Below are positions 11,390-22,990 of a stretch of DNA of 64,000 nt, piece by piece. The notes under the pieces were generated by a model that was not told where the DNA came from, searched no databases, and was given only the letters and a program-made list of their open reading frames with translations. Source of the DNA: Batillaria attramentaria (lineage: Eukaryota > Mollusca > Gastropoda > Batillariidae); contig JACVVK020000333.1 in the NCBI GenBank assembly GCA_018292915.2, forward strand, positions 436,001 through 500,000. The letters are read 5' to 3'. The position numbers were made by a program, and so were the translations under genes. Position 1 is the first letter of the stretch; every line of letters starts with the position of its first letter.

Positions 11390-12201
11390 ATCTCTACGAG
11401 ACATCCATGTACACTTGGCTTGACAATGTTTTTATTGTAGGACCACATCGCGTGTGGATAGCAATGCCTAGTATCGCCTGCATGTACATCGATCATGCGT
11501 AGCACCGACTGTGACACCGTAGAGTGTAGTGAATGCGTACTTCACGGGATATGAGCAAAGTAAATTTGCTGTAGATCAAAGAATACAATGCAAATGAAGC
11601 AGGTTAGGGAGTAAGAGAACCGGCAGTATTAAAGTGGATTTCCCTTGTTTTCCTCGAATTTCTACAGTTGTTAAAAGTGCATTTGATGCTATATTACGGG
11701 CTTTGGTGAAACGAGGGATGTCAGTTTGACAGGGGGTGTGTTGACAAATGGCAGGCTTCACTTAGTGAGTGACTTTTTTTTAAAAAAAGCATATCCTTGG
11801 GCACGTGTGGGGCATGAAGAACAGTGTGTACATCTTTGAGTTATTTGTGTATGTGGGGTTGGCCGGGCATGGACGCCGCGTCAGTAGAATATCAAGATTA
11901 CATTAAAAACTTCTTTATTTTTGTCATGCAGCTTGTCGACATGTTTTCCTTTTGGAAACTATTGTCTGTTTTGGTGGGCAAATCCGTTTTGAGGCGGGCG
12001 TGTGTTGCCTGACATTAGTAGGAACCAAAGAGCAGAAATACAACTGTAGACACTGACCTGTACCTGTAGACTAATCCTTATTCTATTCTCATGGTCAGAA
12101 ACTTGCAAGTGTCTTTTTCTGCTTCAAAGTGACCTTTCTGCTTCGTCTGATACACACATGTTACAGAGCTCTTATCGTTTTGTGCATTTTTGTATGTTCA
12201 G
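10705..12201 (+). other. intron of Sox-like gene 1
   Basis: A phase-0 intron splitting the HMG box. It begins GTACAG and ends TGTTCAG. It contains an uninterrupted (GT)n tract at 11,322-11,388. Positions 10,735-12,150 hold no second gene that I can support. Confidence 0.8.
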
Positions 12202-12885
12202 GAGCACCCGGACTACAAATATAGACCCCAGAAAAAGCCAAAACGAGCCTCCACTAAGCCTGCCCCAAAAGGCAACCGATCCCGCTCCAACCGGTCGAAG
12301 GGAAAGAACTCACGTGGCCAGTCGGCCGCGGCGGCGGAGCCCATGATCAGCAGCATCCAGGCCATGCTTCAAACTCCGCCCGAGGAGCGGCCCTTCAGAG
12401 TCGCCAACGATATGACGGTTGGGAAGGAGACCGTGGTGGGCGCCGCAGCTGCTGAAGCTAACCGGAGCTTCATGATCGACCAGCAGAACAACGCGAGCAG
12501 CCTTCCATCTCTAGCAGCAGGCAACATAGCCGGCAAGAACGTGGCAATGAAGATGGAGTTTGCCGAGAGGCTGACCCCTCCACCATGCACCCAGGACATG
12601 GCCGACGGTCAGGCGTCCTCCTCGTCCACGTTCCGCATGGACCCTGCCTGCAGTTTGTGTGAGGCAGCACTGATCACATCTCCGGAGGAGCCACGCGCCG
12701 ACACCCCACCCGATTCTGTCATCCTCCCCGTTGTCCCCTTCGAGTCCGTATTTCAAATTGATGACTTTGATTTCGATCATGTTGGTTTTTTACATCTCCC
12801 AAATGAACCGCCAGAAAACCTGTTCGACACTTCCCCCGGTGTAACAGGCCAGAATCTACCCCTGGCCCCAAATCTACCCGGGTAG
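12202..12885 (+). CDS. Sox-like gene 1, exon 2 (end of HMG box, C-terminal region)
   Basis: Exon 2 starts EHPDYKYRPQKKPKR, completing the HMG box and its basic tail, so the full protein is about 305 residues. Next come SNRSKGKNSRGQS, an Ala/Ser-rich middle, TPPEERPF and a Pro/acidic end with IDDFDFDHVGF and PPENLFDTSP. Acidic, hydrophobic-spaced stretches of this kind fit a transactivation region, but that role is inferred. The reading frame runs directly into a Ginger1-type transposon beginning at 12,840: the last residues after DTSP and the TAG stop (12,883-12,885) are transposon terminal-repeat sequence. Rejoining the flanks shows the earlier frame reached a stop only a few codons further, at 14,160-14,162. 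The insertion therefore changes the tail and the 3' UTR, not the core. Confidence 0.85.
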   Translation, partial: EHPDYKYRPQKKPKRASTKPAPKGNRSRSNRSKGKNSRGQSAAAAEPMISSIQAMLQTPPEERPFRVANDMTVGKETVVGAAAAEANRSFMIDQQNNASSLPSLAAGNIAGKNVAMKMEFAERLTPPPCTQDMADGQASSSSTFRMDPACSLCEAALITSPEEPRADTPPDSVILPVVPFESVFQIDDFDFDHVGFLHLPNEPPENLFDTSPGVTGQNLPLAPNLPG

Positions 12886-13712
12886 AAACTGGACTAGGCC
12901 AGTTTAAACCCGGGTAATTTCTGGCCTAGGCCAGTTTCTACCCCCCTGGCCCCGAATCTACCCCCCTGGTCTGAGCTAAATTCGAATTCATTGTACTGAG
13001 CTAAATTCACAATTTCACTACACCAGTTGCTACAGTGACTACTACTGAGTCGAACTGGTTGTACTGAGGAAATGCGCTGGTTGCGCGACCCCGCAAGCTT
13101 TTCCCTCTGACAGAAAACTGACACTGCCATTTATCTGGAAAACAGATCAGATCACTTCAACGTCGTTCTCAGCGTTGCATAACCTTGTTATAAAGTTTCG
13201 TTTTAAATTGCTGGTATGTCTGTTTTATAGACCACAATATTTATAGTATCGATACTCTGATATTCAGAATCCCACGTACTAAACTTTCTTCTGTTGGCTG
13301 TCGAGTCTTCTCCTACGCTGGTCCAAAAGCCTGGAAATTCACTGCCTCTTTCGCTCCGCCAGTCAACCTCCCTCGAAACCTTCAAAACAAATCTAAAAAC
13401 CTACCTGTTTTCATCTCAAAGCACCGTCTAACCTGCCTCTGTCTTTCTCCATCTCCTTATAAAGTACCATACATGCAGTTGCCCTGGCCCTGAACCTTGA
13501 CTCTTATCTGTACTTTTACCTGTACTTTTAGCGCTTAGAACTGCCTTATAAGTAGATTACAGCGCTATAGAAATAAATTATTATTATTATTATTAGTTAA
13601 CATGTGCTTTCATCTGCAACTCAAGTTACTCAATTTTTTTATGCAGATTGCTCTGATGTTATACTGTTTGCATTAAAATTAATTTTAATCAACATCTCTA
13701 TCTATCTCAGTC

Positions 13713-13780
<68 letters not shown>

Positions 13781-14142
13781 ACGCGTACATTAAAACATAA
13801 TTTTGACAAAGTAAATATTCATTTATACGCTCTTGTACTAGCATGAACAAAACTTACATGAACCATTTTTAGAGACAATACTATTATTTCAAAGCGTAAT
13901 CAAAGACATATATATACTGTTCAAACAAAGAATCTGATGTTATTTCATTCGGGGCCAGGGGGAGAGAAACTGGCCTAGAACAGGAGGGGGTAGATTCTGG
14001 GCCAGGGGGGATAGGAACTGGCCTAGGCCAGTTTAAACCCGGTGTAGCTTCTGGCCTAGTCCAGTTTCTACCCGGGTAGATTTGGGCCTAGGCCAGTTCC
14101 TGCGGGGTAGATTCTGGACGGGGTAGATTCTGGCCTGGTACA
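12840..14142. mobile_element. Ginger1-type DNA transposon, non-autonomous, in the Sox gene 1 terminal exon
   Basis: The ends are TGTAACAGGCCAGAATCTAC at left and the inverted match GTAGATTCTGGCCTGGTACA at right. They are flanked by CCGG on both sides (12,836-12,839 and 14,143-14,146). CCGG target duplication, TGT...ACA ends and terminal inverted repeats over 100 bp, rich in 'cctaggccagtt', are features described for Ginger1 transposons. The interior is 1.3 kb, without transposase. It includes a LINE 3' end (13,085-13,598) and a GT tract (13,713-13,779). A sister copy lies at 55,189-56,311. Confidence 0.85.
13085..13598 (+). mobile_element. LINE 3' end (L2/CR1/Jockey-like) with (TTA)n tail
   Basis: An interrupted frame reads AWKFTASF then SLETFKTNLKTYLFS, the usual C-terminal motif of L2/CR1-like reverse transcriptase proteins. 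It is followed by 'agcgctatagaaataaatta' and a TTA repeat. The 5' part recurs at 60,725-60,986. Confidence 0.7.
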
Positions 14143-14166
14143 CCGGCATCCCTGGCATGTGATATC

Positions 14167-14890
14167 TCACCCCCCTCGCCTTCGGCTTTTATCGCAATGT
14201 GAACTTAACGGCTGCTTTTGGTGCCACCGCTTATAGATCTGTGTTCTACCGGGTATGTGGGTAAAAAACAACAACAACCACAACAAAACAAAAACCGAAT
14301 TCCTGCTTGTTTGTATTTTTCTCCACCCCATGCCTCGCACCCCTACAATATATCTCCCCCCCCCACCCACCCCCACCCCCTCATCTTTCCGCCTAGGGAA
14401 AGGAAAGAAAAGAAAAAGAAAACTAGAAAGAAATGGCGAGAAGGCAAGTGCGAGTCGTGGCAATTTGGAAATCACTACGTGCGACCGTGAATGGATGCAC
14501 ACTTTCCAGCTGTGTGTGAACTTTTCAAATGGATCGCGACCCCCCCCCCCCCTCCTTTCTATTAGTGTTTGTCTTCATTATAGCCAAGTATGGGCAAAGT
14601 GCAAACTGAATAAACTACTCAATAACAATCCTGCCGAGGAGGTGGGGGGGGGGGGAGTGGGGGGGTGACCACATTGGCCATTCCGGATTACCAGTACCCC
14701 TCAGTTCCCTTCCGCCCTCCTCCACCACTCCCTCCTTCGCTTCTGTTACGCACAGAATGTACGCGCGTCTGGAACGCGCAGACAAACACGCGATCGCAAA
14801 AGACTATAATTTGAATCGGGAGACCAAGTGTTTACTACTGGACCAATTATTTTAGAAACTTCTTTTAATGCAATAAGAGAGACTTGAGAT
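14167..14890 (+). other. 3' flank / probable 3' UTR of Sox-like gene 1, displaced by the transposon
   Basis: It aligns with 24,290-25,035 downstream of gene 2. A polyadenylation-type AATAAA lies at 14,609-14,614 in a block conserved with gene 2 ('gcaaactgaataaactactc'). Positions 14,755-14,850 match the C-terminal codons of genes 3 and 4 (QTNTRSQ...). Insertion of the Ginger1-type element put this block about 1.3 kb further from the stop. Confidence 0.55.
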
Positions 14891-15806
14891 TTGAGTTTAT
14901 ATATATATATACTGACGTGAGAGGTCGTTTTCGTTATTAATCTGTGGTTTTGTTCAAGTGTGCTGGAACATTTTTACGCTGTGTTAATGTGATAGTTATT
15001 ACTGACTAGAACTGACTGAACTGGACTATCGCCAGTGTCTCTCGGCTAGCAGGAAACAGACAGATGTGACCTGAAGCTGAATACGAGTGTCTCAAAATAA
15101 AAAGGGTGTTGTTATATGAGTTTGAGAGAAAATCTTCACAATTGAAGCTATTGAAATAGTTTTTTCCCCCCATAGCTACTAACTCCCCACTGGAATTCCC
15201 TCTCGAAACTTTCATCAAATGTGCCTGGCTGTGTAGACAATACTGTGATTTTTTCTTCTGAACATGTAACACAAGACCCGTCTGTGTCTCGTGAAAATCG
15301 TGCTCATTGTGATTGTTTCCCCATCCAAGTTACGGGTTAGAGTATTATTGACACGATTTTGTATGGTAGCAAAACACAATATAGGCAGTATATTTTGAGA
15401 CGTGCTAATAATTTACACAAAAACTTCAGGGCTTTTTGCTATTTAGCCGTGAATCCTAACGCCGCGCCGAAGCGTACCGAGTGATAAACTTATGCATAAT
15501 GATAATCTTTATGTGCACATAATTGTCGTTGTGTCCATCAAACTTTGTCATGCTTTTGTGATCACACTGGCTGTACTTGTTTACACTGTAACATAGGAAT
15601 GACTGATTAAATACTTAAGATGCAATTTAGTATGCTGTCTCTTACACGATAAAAGATATTTTGAATTCCCGAAGTCACAACCTTTTTGCACTCCAAATGC
15701 ATCATGTTAGTCGCTCAGACTTGACTGACTTATCTCCGTGTCTGTGATGTTGAAGCCGAGACGCTAACCTATCCACCCTGTTCATTTTTTATTTATTTTT
15801 TGATGT

Positions 15807-15837
<31 letters not shown>

Positions 15838-15847
15838 TGTCAAGACT
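14891..15847 (+). repeat. duplicated downstream flank, no gene seen
   Basis: Paralogous to 330-1,480, and in part to 25,041-25,240 and 40,110-40,480. It ends in a GT/poly-G stretch (15,805-15,838). Confidence 0.65.
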
Positions 15848-16475
<628 letters not shown>

Positions 16476-16664
16476 GGCTGTAATCTACACAAACTGAAAT
16501 AAAATGCAGAGTAAGGAACACCTTGTACACATTTCACAATGATTACACCTGAACACCACAAACATATTTGGTTTGACATGGAGCTGTACTGTAACATACA
16601 CACGAACGCACACACATTGTTGACTGTCTCGCTTACATGACAATCAAAAACTATGACAAACACC

Positions 16665-16710
<46 letters not shown>

Positions 16711-16711
16711 A

Positions 16712-17973
16712 CGAAACTTAAGTATCTTGGAACGGTTATAAATGGCAGAAACGATCCATTTGCACTGGGCAACATAGTGGTACTTACAAATGTTGAAATG
16801 CTGAGAAAAAATGCTGTTTATATTTTATGCCCTTCGGCTTCACACAGACAGGCTTGTAAATCGAGGGTGATGTAACCATCCAGGACATTCTCAGGGGCCG
16901 GCAGGCCATCTTAAGGCGCGTCTTAACTATAGCCGAAGAAGTCCTCGGCGATGACAACCGAACTTCTTCGGCTTCATTCGGCGTGGCCTCCACGTACTAA
17001 CTAGGCGTCAAGCATTCGTGACATGTGACCGAAGGAAAATAGCAATGGCGCCGATTGTGAGCTTACCAGTGAAGTGCGTCTCGTAGCAACTGTAGCTGTT
17101 GAGGGAAATCAAGGGGTTACACGACAACATGGCTTTATGCACTCAAAAGGGCACTATCTGAACTAATCAATGTGACCCAACTGCACCATGAATTGCATTA
17201 AAAACCGAAATAATCATCAACGAAACCACTGAACCGACAGACAGTTACGAGCCGGTACACCGGCGTAGCAGACGGTCACCAGCACACGGCGGAAGAAAAA
17301 CTTCATACCAACAACAATGTCGCGGTTTTGCATCAGTTTTAGCAAACAAAATCAAAATTCTACACTACCTCAGTAATCAGAGTGACGCAAGTGAGCCATG
17401 AAAGTTATAGATGCCTGAAATATCAGCGACTAGAACGTTGACTCGGTACTCATGTGACGACGCGGCGACTGAGCCTCCACGCGAGCAGACGGCGTTAGCA
17501 TGCGAAGCAAAAACGCTGTAATTACAGATATTTCGCATTCTTACTTCACCTGTAACATTGTAAGTCAAATGTACACTATCCTTACTAATCGATGTATTCC
17601 AGCAGCACCAAGAAACTTCTTCATTGCCGAAATATTAATGCTTGTAACTTTGAACCGACACCGGCCATGTGCGAGCGCGACCCTCCGCCATCTTGAAATC
17701 AGATAGCTGGCGAATCTGGACCAGCCAATCAGATAGCGTCTGGCGAAATCATTCGGGGTTGATCGCGAAGGTTCGCATAACATGTTGAGCGAAGCCCAAA
17801 CAGCCCAAAATCGCTTCGCGAGGCCCCAAAATGTTTCGGGCGAAGCGTTTTTTGTTCGGTCTTCGGGGTTGATCGCTATAGTTAAGACGCGCCTTTAGGG
17901 TATTAACCCTTTCCTCTCAGGGTATGAACCCATAACCCTTTCATTGTAGTGCGCCCGTGCGCACTGCTCACTG

Positions 17974-18005
<32 letters not shown>

Positions 18006-18007
18006 TA

Positions 18008-18079
<72 letters not shown>

Positions 18080-18236
18080 CATTACTCTGATCAGTCCTAT
18101 ATCTAATCTGTTGTTTATATCTTTTGCTTCCACCACAACCATCTGGTCACGTATTCACCGGAGCTTGTAGGGGCCACCGGCTTATCAATAAAGTGTCTTG
18201 AGTCTTGAGTCTCTCTCTCTCTCTCTCTCTCTCTGT
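16712..18236 (+). mobile_element. 1.5-kb insertion in a CT tract, possible LINE remnant
   Basis: Compared with 2,709-2,745, this sequence interrupts the CT repeat of the duplicated unit. Its start translates to LKYLGTVINGRNDPF, weakly like a LINE reverse transcriptase 'KYLG' motif. Its end 'tcaataaagtgtcttgagtc' looks like a retroelement 3' end. The core is taken up by a MITE (16,914-17,894) and a GT/GC tract (17,975-18,078). Identity is uncertain. Confidence 0.4.
16914..17894. mobile_element. Harbinger-like MITE
   Basis: Terminal inverted repeats AGGCGCGTCTTAACTATAGC at left and its reverse complement at right end exactly at TTA on both sides (16,911-16,913 and 17,895-17,897). A 3-bp TTA/TAA target duplication is typical of PIF/Harbinger elements. 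At 981 bp with no transposase it is non-autonomous. Confidence 0.75.
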
Positions 18237-18612
18237 CGAACGATAACAGTATTCTTATTTCAAATTATTCAGTCATGATCGAGAATAGATGCTTCATCAT
18301 CCCAGCACACCGGTCTTGCCCTCTAATAATAAAAATCAATCGCATTTATACAGCGCAATTCTTCAAAATGCATGAACACATTGTGCAGTCACGGCATCGC
18401 TCACACGCACACATAAATAAAACACATAAAAAACAACAACAGGCACCACGGTTACAATTAACGCACGCTGTACACAAACGTAAACAGTGCTACCGGTATT
18501 GTGAACGTACGCAAGTTGATGGGACAGACTGCGCATTTTCAAGGTAGGAAAAAAAAAAAAACCCGAGGGATAGGGGTTGACGGTGTGTATGTGTGTGTGA
18601 GTGTATGTGTGT
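18237..18612. repeat. LINE 3'-end fragment and flank of gene 2
   Basis: Positions 18,237-18,390 repeat 2,743-2,895, including the reversed LINE 3' end. 18,470-18,545 matches the far-upstream block of gene 4. No gene. Confidence 0.5.
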
Positions 18613-18770
18613 GTTTTCCACCACATAAGGGTGATATCAAAGACGGGGCAACGAGCAAAAAGGCCAGCACAAATCTTGGCCCCGGCCCGCCGGCGGCCGG
18701 ACTCGATTCGAACTCACGACCCGAGTATTGAGAGTCCAACGCTGTACTATTCGGCCACCCCGGCTCCCCA
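18613..18770 (-). mobile_element. tRNA-derived SINE upstream of gene 2
   Basis: A reverse copy of the 43,909-44,076 SINE, including its tRNA-like head with B-box text (reverse of 'gattcgaactcacgac') and head end 'ccggctcccc'. It lies about 0.4 kb upstream of the gene 2 promoter. The tail appears shortened and I did not find a clear target duplication. Confidence 0.75.
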
Positions 18771-18879
18771 GGGAGGTGGCGGTCTTGGGTGGACAACAGG
18801 AGGGGGGGGATAAAAAGGGGGTGGGGGTGTGGTGAAGTGGACCAGGGGGTTGGTAGAAGGGGAGAGGGGAGGGCGTCTG

Positions 18880-19140
18880 GAGGGAGCACGCCCAATCTAC
18901 TGCAGAGACAGCTCGTGCCCAGCCGAACACGTGCGGGCAATGGACATGCGCAGTGCCTTGCGGCCAGTCATTGGTCGTGCTACCCTCCGCCCACTATCAA
19001 TCAGCTGGCGTTGTAGGGCACAAAAAGCCTAAAAGGCGAGCAGCGCGTGGCCTGCGACAGAACTTCGCTCTGCCTCCGAACATTCGTGCACACGCTGGAT
19101 ACTTCTGTGACCCTCACCGTATATCAGTTCCTAGACTTTC
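18880..19140 (+). promoter_or_regulatory. proximal promoter of Sox-like gene 2
   Basis: It aligns with gene 4: an E-box CACGTG with 'gcgggcaatggacatgcgca' (about 18,928-18,949, CCAAT/NRF1-like), a GC box 'ccctccgcccac' (about 18,983-18,994), and A-rich 'cacaaaaagcctaaaagg' (about 19,019-19,036) in the TATA position. Inferred from conservation among paralogues. Confidence 0.5.
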
Positions 19141-19143
19141 ACG

Positions 19144-19164
19144 ATGGAATTTTTGATAATCTAA
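19144..19164 (+). other. upstream mini-ORF: original start codon cut off by an insertion
   Basis: ATG GAA TTT then three codons and TAA. This ATG occupies the position of the family start codon. It is now separated from the coding region by a retroelement insertion (19,152-19,395), leaving a six-codon upstream ORF in the presumed 5' UTR. Confidence 0.7.
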
Positions 19165-19395
19165 AAGGCAAAAGTACGGATGACAGACTTGAACAGACTG
19201 AGGCACCGAAAAACAAACCCAGACCAGGCATCTGAAAGCCAAGCGAAGATCCTCTGACGCTGACCAAAGCTAAGCAAATCAGCCCTCACACACCCCAAAG
19301 ACACTCGCCTAGCCAAGCAGCCAAAGTCACACGCCTGGAACAACTTGTCCTTAAGGGCCAAAAGCCATAGGACGTAAAGCAAGCTAATGATGATG
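19152..19395 (+). mobile_element. 5'-truncated LINE/SINE-type retroinsertion at the gene 2 start codon
   Basis: The 244-bp body ends 'aggacgtaaagcaagctaat' plus a short ATG repeat. It is flanked by the 11-bp direct repeat ACGATGGAATT (19,141-19,151 and 19,396-19,406). The same 3' end occurs at 21,727-21,823 (+, 97 bp, with its own 14-bp duplication) and 60,987-61,380 (-, longer). Common 3' ends with variable 5' ends point to target-primed reverse transcription. Confidence 0.85.
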
Positions 19396-19398
19396 ACG

Positions 19399-19791
19399 AT
19401 GGAATTCCCTGCAAGTCCAGACTCCATCATTGGCGTGCCAGGACCGAGCTGCAGCCCCCAGCTCGCCGATATAGTGTACAAAACTGAACCCACCCCATCA
19501 GCTGGCGCAGGCATGGGTATACGGTTCGGATCCCTGCATGTCCGTGAAGACTCCCTCACGCCGTACACGGATGCTACAAAGTGCAAAAAGCCGGCAAAAC
19601 ACATCAAAAGACCCATGAACCCTTTCATGGTGTGGTCACAGCAGGAACGACGTATAATCGCCGAACGTACGCCCGGACTGCACAACGCCGAGATTTCCAA
19701 GAGACTGGGGAAGAGGTGGAGAACGCTGACTGCAGAAGAGAGGCAGACGTTCATTGATGAGTCGGAGAGACTGCGGCAACTTCACATGAAG
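19399..19791 (+). CDS. Sox-like gene 2, exon 1 (N-terminus and most of HMG box)
   Basis: It encodes 131 residues: MEFPASPDS, then [20 protein letters not shown], then the HMG box from about residue 68 with signature RPMNPFMVW and [13 protein letters not shown], which resemble Sox group C by eye. The donor is AAG|GTACAG at 19,791/19,792. The ATG at 19,399 is the family start, recreated by the target-site duplication of the upstream insertion. The inserted element's ATG-repeat tail adds in-frame starts from 19,387, so a product with four extra N-terminal residues (MMMT) is also possible. Nuclear DNA-binding function is inferred from the box. Whether the gene is still functional is doubtful because exon 2 is frameshifted. 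Confidence 0.8.
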
Positions 19792-19810
19792 GTACAGGTA
19801 CTTAACTGAA

Positions 19811-19862
<52 letters not shown>

Positions 19863-19892
19863 TGAGTACACTTAGACACCCCTTCTCTCTCT

Positions 19893-19934
<42 letters not shown>

Positions 19935-20067
19935 TCTTACAACTCCTTTGATGTAGATTTAGCCTTTTTTTGTAGATTTAGCAACGGCAAGTTTGAAAAC
20001 TGGTCGGCTTTTGATCAACAACTTTTTACCGTTGGAAAATAAGGTTCATTTTCATTTTCAATTTTCA

Positions 20068-20103
<36 letters not shown>

Positions 20104-21726
20104 TCTAATTTACTATGATTACCGCCATTGCAATACCGTTAACGTGCACTTGTTTGTTGACCCCTGAGCATTATTGTAAGCCTGGCTTGTTCATGTTCAG
20201 AAATTATTTTCCTTTGAACAAACCGTATCAGTTGCAATAAACTTGTTTAAACCAACTGAAATTTTAATTTCCAACCGGTCTCATTCCCTGTGTACTGGTG
20301 AATTTTGCAAAATGCTTGCTTTTATGCTCTGCTCAAGCGATCATGCAAGTAGTAGTGAGTGTCAGTCGTTTGCCCTGCAGTCTCGGCCGTACTAGTAACC
20401 CGCTGTGACTATCTTGAAAGTTTGTGTCGGGGTGTTGGGCTCATAGCCACAAGTGCAGTTTGAAATGCGCGCGGCATTGGTCGTCGTCAGTGGAAAACTC
20501 GCGTTCGCTTCATACAGTCTTCACAAAAAGTTAAGGTCCAGTCAACATGATGATGATGGGTGACAGTTTCAATAAATCAGAAAAAAATAAACGAATAAGA
20601 TTTTTCCCGTAAAAGTCGGTAGCAAGGTTAAGAGGTAATTAGTGAACATGGCGACCACTGTGTGGATGGCATGTGCGCGTCACACAGCATGCTTGGTGCG
20701 TTTGAAAATGTGCAATTTCGGCAAAACTAGACCGAGTTTCAGTGTTCAGTGAGCGATACCTGGGGCTTTCTGCACGGCAAATATGAGATGCAGGTCAAAG
20801 AATGCATCCCTGGTTACTGATGAACTGTGCTCATTTGTTTGCCTACATAAGCCGCCGTTTCAGCGATGTTCAGCACTACACCAGCATGCCACCACGACAA
20901 AAGTTGAATGATATTTGCAAGTGGTCCTTAACTAGTTTTGTGAAGGCTGTAGTAGTAAAAGTCAGTCAATTGCAGCAGCGGCCATTTCACATGGATACCT
21001 CGGTCCTGACTGATTCAGTTTGCCTGACCGTGAGCCGGTACATTACGCCTTCCAGCTGTGAACAGGAAATCACTCGGAAGGCGTACAGAGTACTCCATGC
21101 ACATGTCCCCAGTTGAGAAGTCTAGCATTTTCTCCCTCTGTGTTATTATTAAACTTCCCGCCAAAGCAACGAGATTTTCACGTCTGCCTAACCTTGACAA
21201 TGACACATATCTTTTCCAAGAAATCTTACTCTGTAGGTCAGTCAGTGGGTAATCTTGAAGAATAGTATGCGAAATTCTGGGAGCTATTTGCACGCACTTT
21301 TTCGGGTGCTTTCGGTTCTGCTCGATGCAAAGATACATTAGACACCCTCACCCGCTCATTTTGACCTCTCCTTCCCCACATGTGGGTGCAAATAATTTAT
21401 TTCATTTCACAAATAGGGATATGCATGCAAATCCAATGCGCCATTTTGGTTGCTGATCACATGGGCACAATGTCAGAATTTCGTATACTATTCTTCAAGA
21501 TTACACAGTTATTCTTCAAGATTACACAGTCAGTGCAGCTGTCGTGGCGAAACGAGCGAGTGAAGCATTGTATCGTAACTGAAGATGCTGCGTCCAAGTC
21601 TGTTACCACTCGATATCTAAAGTGGAGATTAAGTAAGGATTAAGAAACCCAGGAACGTTGAACATCACTCCGTACTGATGTAGCCTGCTTCATATTGAAG
21701 TCCGAGTCAGTTTGACCCTGATTGCC

Positions 21727-21823
21727 CCTCACACACCCCAAAGACACTCGCCCAGCCAAGCAGCCAAAGACACGTATGCCAGGAGCAACTTGGCTAAAAG
21801 CCATAGGACGTAAAGCAAGCTAA
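21727..21823 (+). mobile_element. short copy of the retroelement that hit gene 2's start
   Basis: 97 bp, flanked by the 14-bp direct repeat TGACCCTGATTGCC (21,713-21,726 and 21,824-21,837). It shares the 3' end 'aggacgtaaagcaagctaa' with 19,152-19,395 and is more strongly 5'-truncated. Confidence 0.85.
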
Positions 21824-22435
21824 TGACCCTGATTGCCGTCCGGCGTACGCCCGGCTTAGTTCGATTCGCACTCAGGCTCGGCGCAGCAAAGTTGAACAGT
21901 GCTTTCTGCACTTCTTTACTAAGATTGTGGAGTGGGACTGATGGCAACTTGCTCTAATTAGCAAATGCCAGAACGCTGAACAGTCTACTGATGCTGCCTT
22001 ACGTTCCGCTGCAGAAGCTGCTTTCTCAATACTGAGCCAGTTTGCAGTATGGTTGACTGAACTGATCGTGCCTCACTGATTCAAATTCGTCGACAAATGT
22101 GAGAACGTTGAACAGTTTATGCCTTCTGTGGGTGCTTCTGACTACGCTAAGTTTGAAGTAGGGTGAAAACTGTGGCCTTAGAGACCCCCCCCCCCCCCCG
22201 GCGCTGGCCCTCAATAGAAGTGTGAAGAGAGGTCAGTACTCCCATTCTGTAGAAGTGTAAGTAGGATGAAAAACGTGCCTCATTAGGCGGAACGTTGTTC
22301 AGTAGATGCCTCATTAGGCGGAACGTTGTTCAGTAGATGCTTCTGTCTGTATTCAATCAGAGCTGGGCGAAAAGTTGCCCCCTTTTTAAGTTGTTTCTCT
22401 ATAGAGAAACACCTTTATGCGATGGGGCAGAATCA

Positions 22436-22492
22436 CCTACAACACACACTGGACACAGCGCCGTAGAGTACCATGCTTTTCGTCCCCCTTCT

Positions 22493-22537
<45 letters not shown>

Positions 22538-22990
22538 GTGCATGCTAGCACATACAAGTACTGGACAATTGTACACTGACAAGTATGAACTGGACAGACT
22601 TGCTTGCAAAACTGTGATGGCTGCCGCACCGTGACATTTTCGGCAAGGTAGGAAACTGCAGAACTGACGAGGAAAAGCACGTGTTTGGGGGCGGGTCCCG
22701 TCGAGGTGTGTGTGTGTGGGGGGGGGGGGGGGGCGGGGTCAGCACTGCAAAGAGGAAGGGGGGGGGGGTAAAACGGAGGGTGGCCGGCCGTGGAAAGTTG
22801 ACAGAGGGGACGGAGGAGGGTGTCATGAGGCAACACACGTTGACGCGATCTTATCACACGATCAGACTCCTGCCCGACTTCGCGGTGACAGCAAAATGTT
22901 TTCAATTCCTCTACGTGGAAAACTATGCGATTGCAGAGCTGCGAAAGTTGGCCATTGCTGTCCGTTTGACATGTGCATACCTCCTGATTT
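22436..22990 (+). repeat. copy of the gene 1 upstream region inside gene 2's intron
   Basis: It matches 9,834-10,320 from 'cacctacaacacacactgga' through 'catgaggcaacacacg' to 'cctgcccgacttcgc'. It stops before the GC box and exon 1, so it is an upstream region without its gene. It could be a leftover of a deleted paralogue or an active cryptic promoter. Confidence 0.75.

Noticed and set aside
12369..12780. Antisense open frames over Sox exon 2
   Set aside because: Shadows of a GC-rich coding exon; no motifs of their own.
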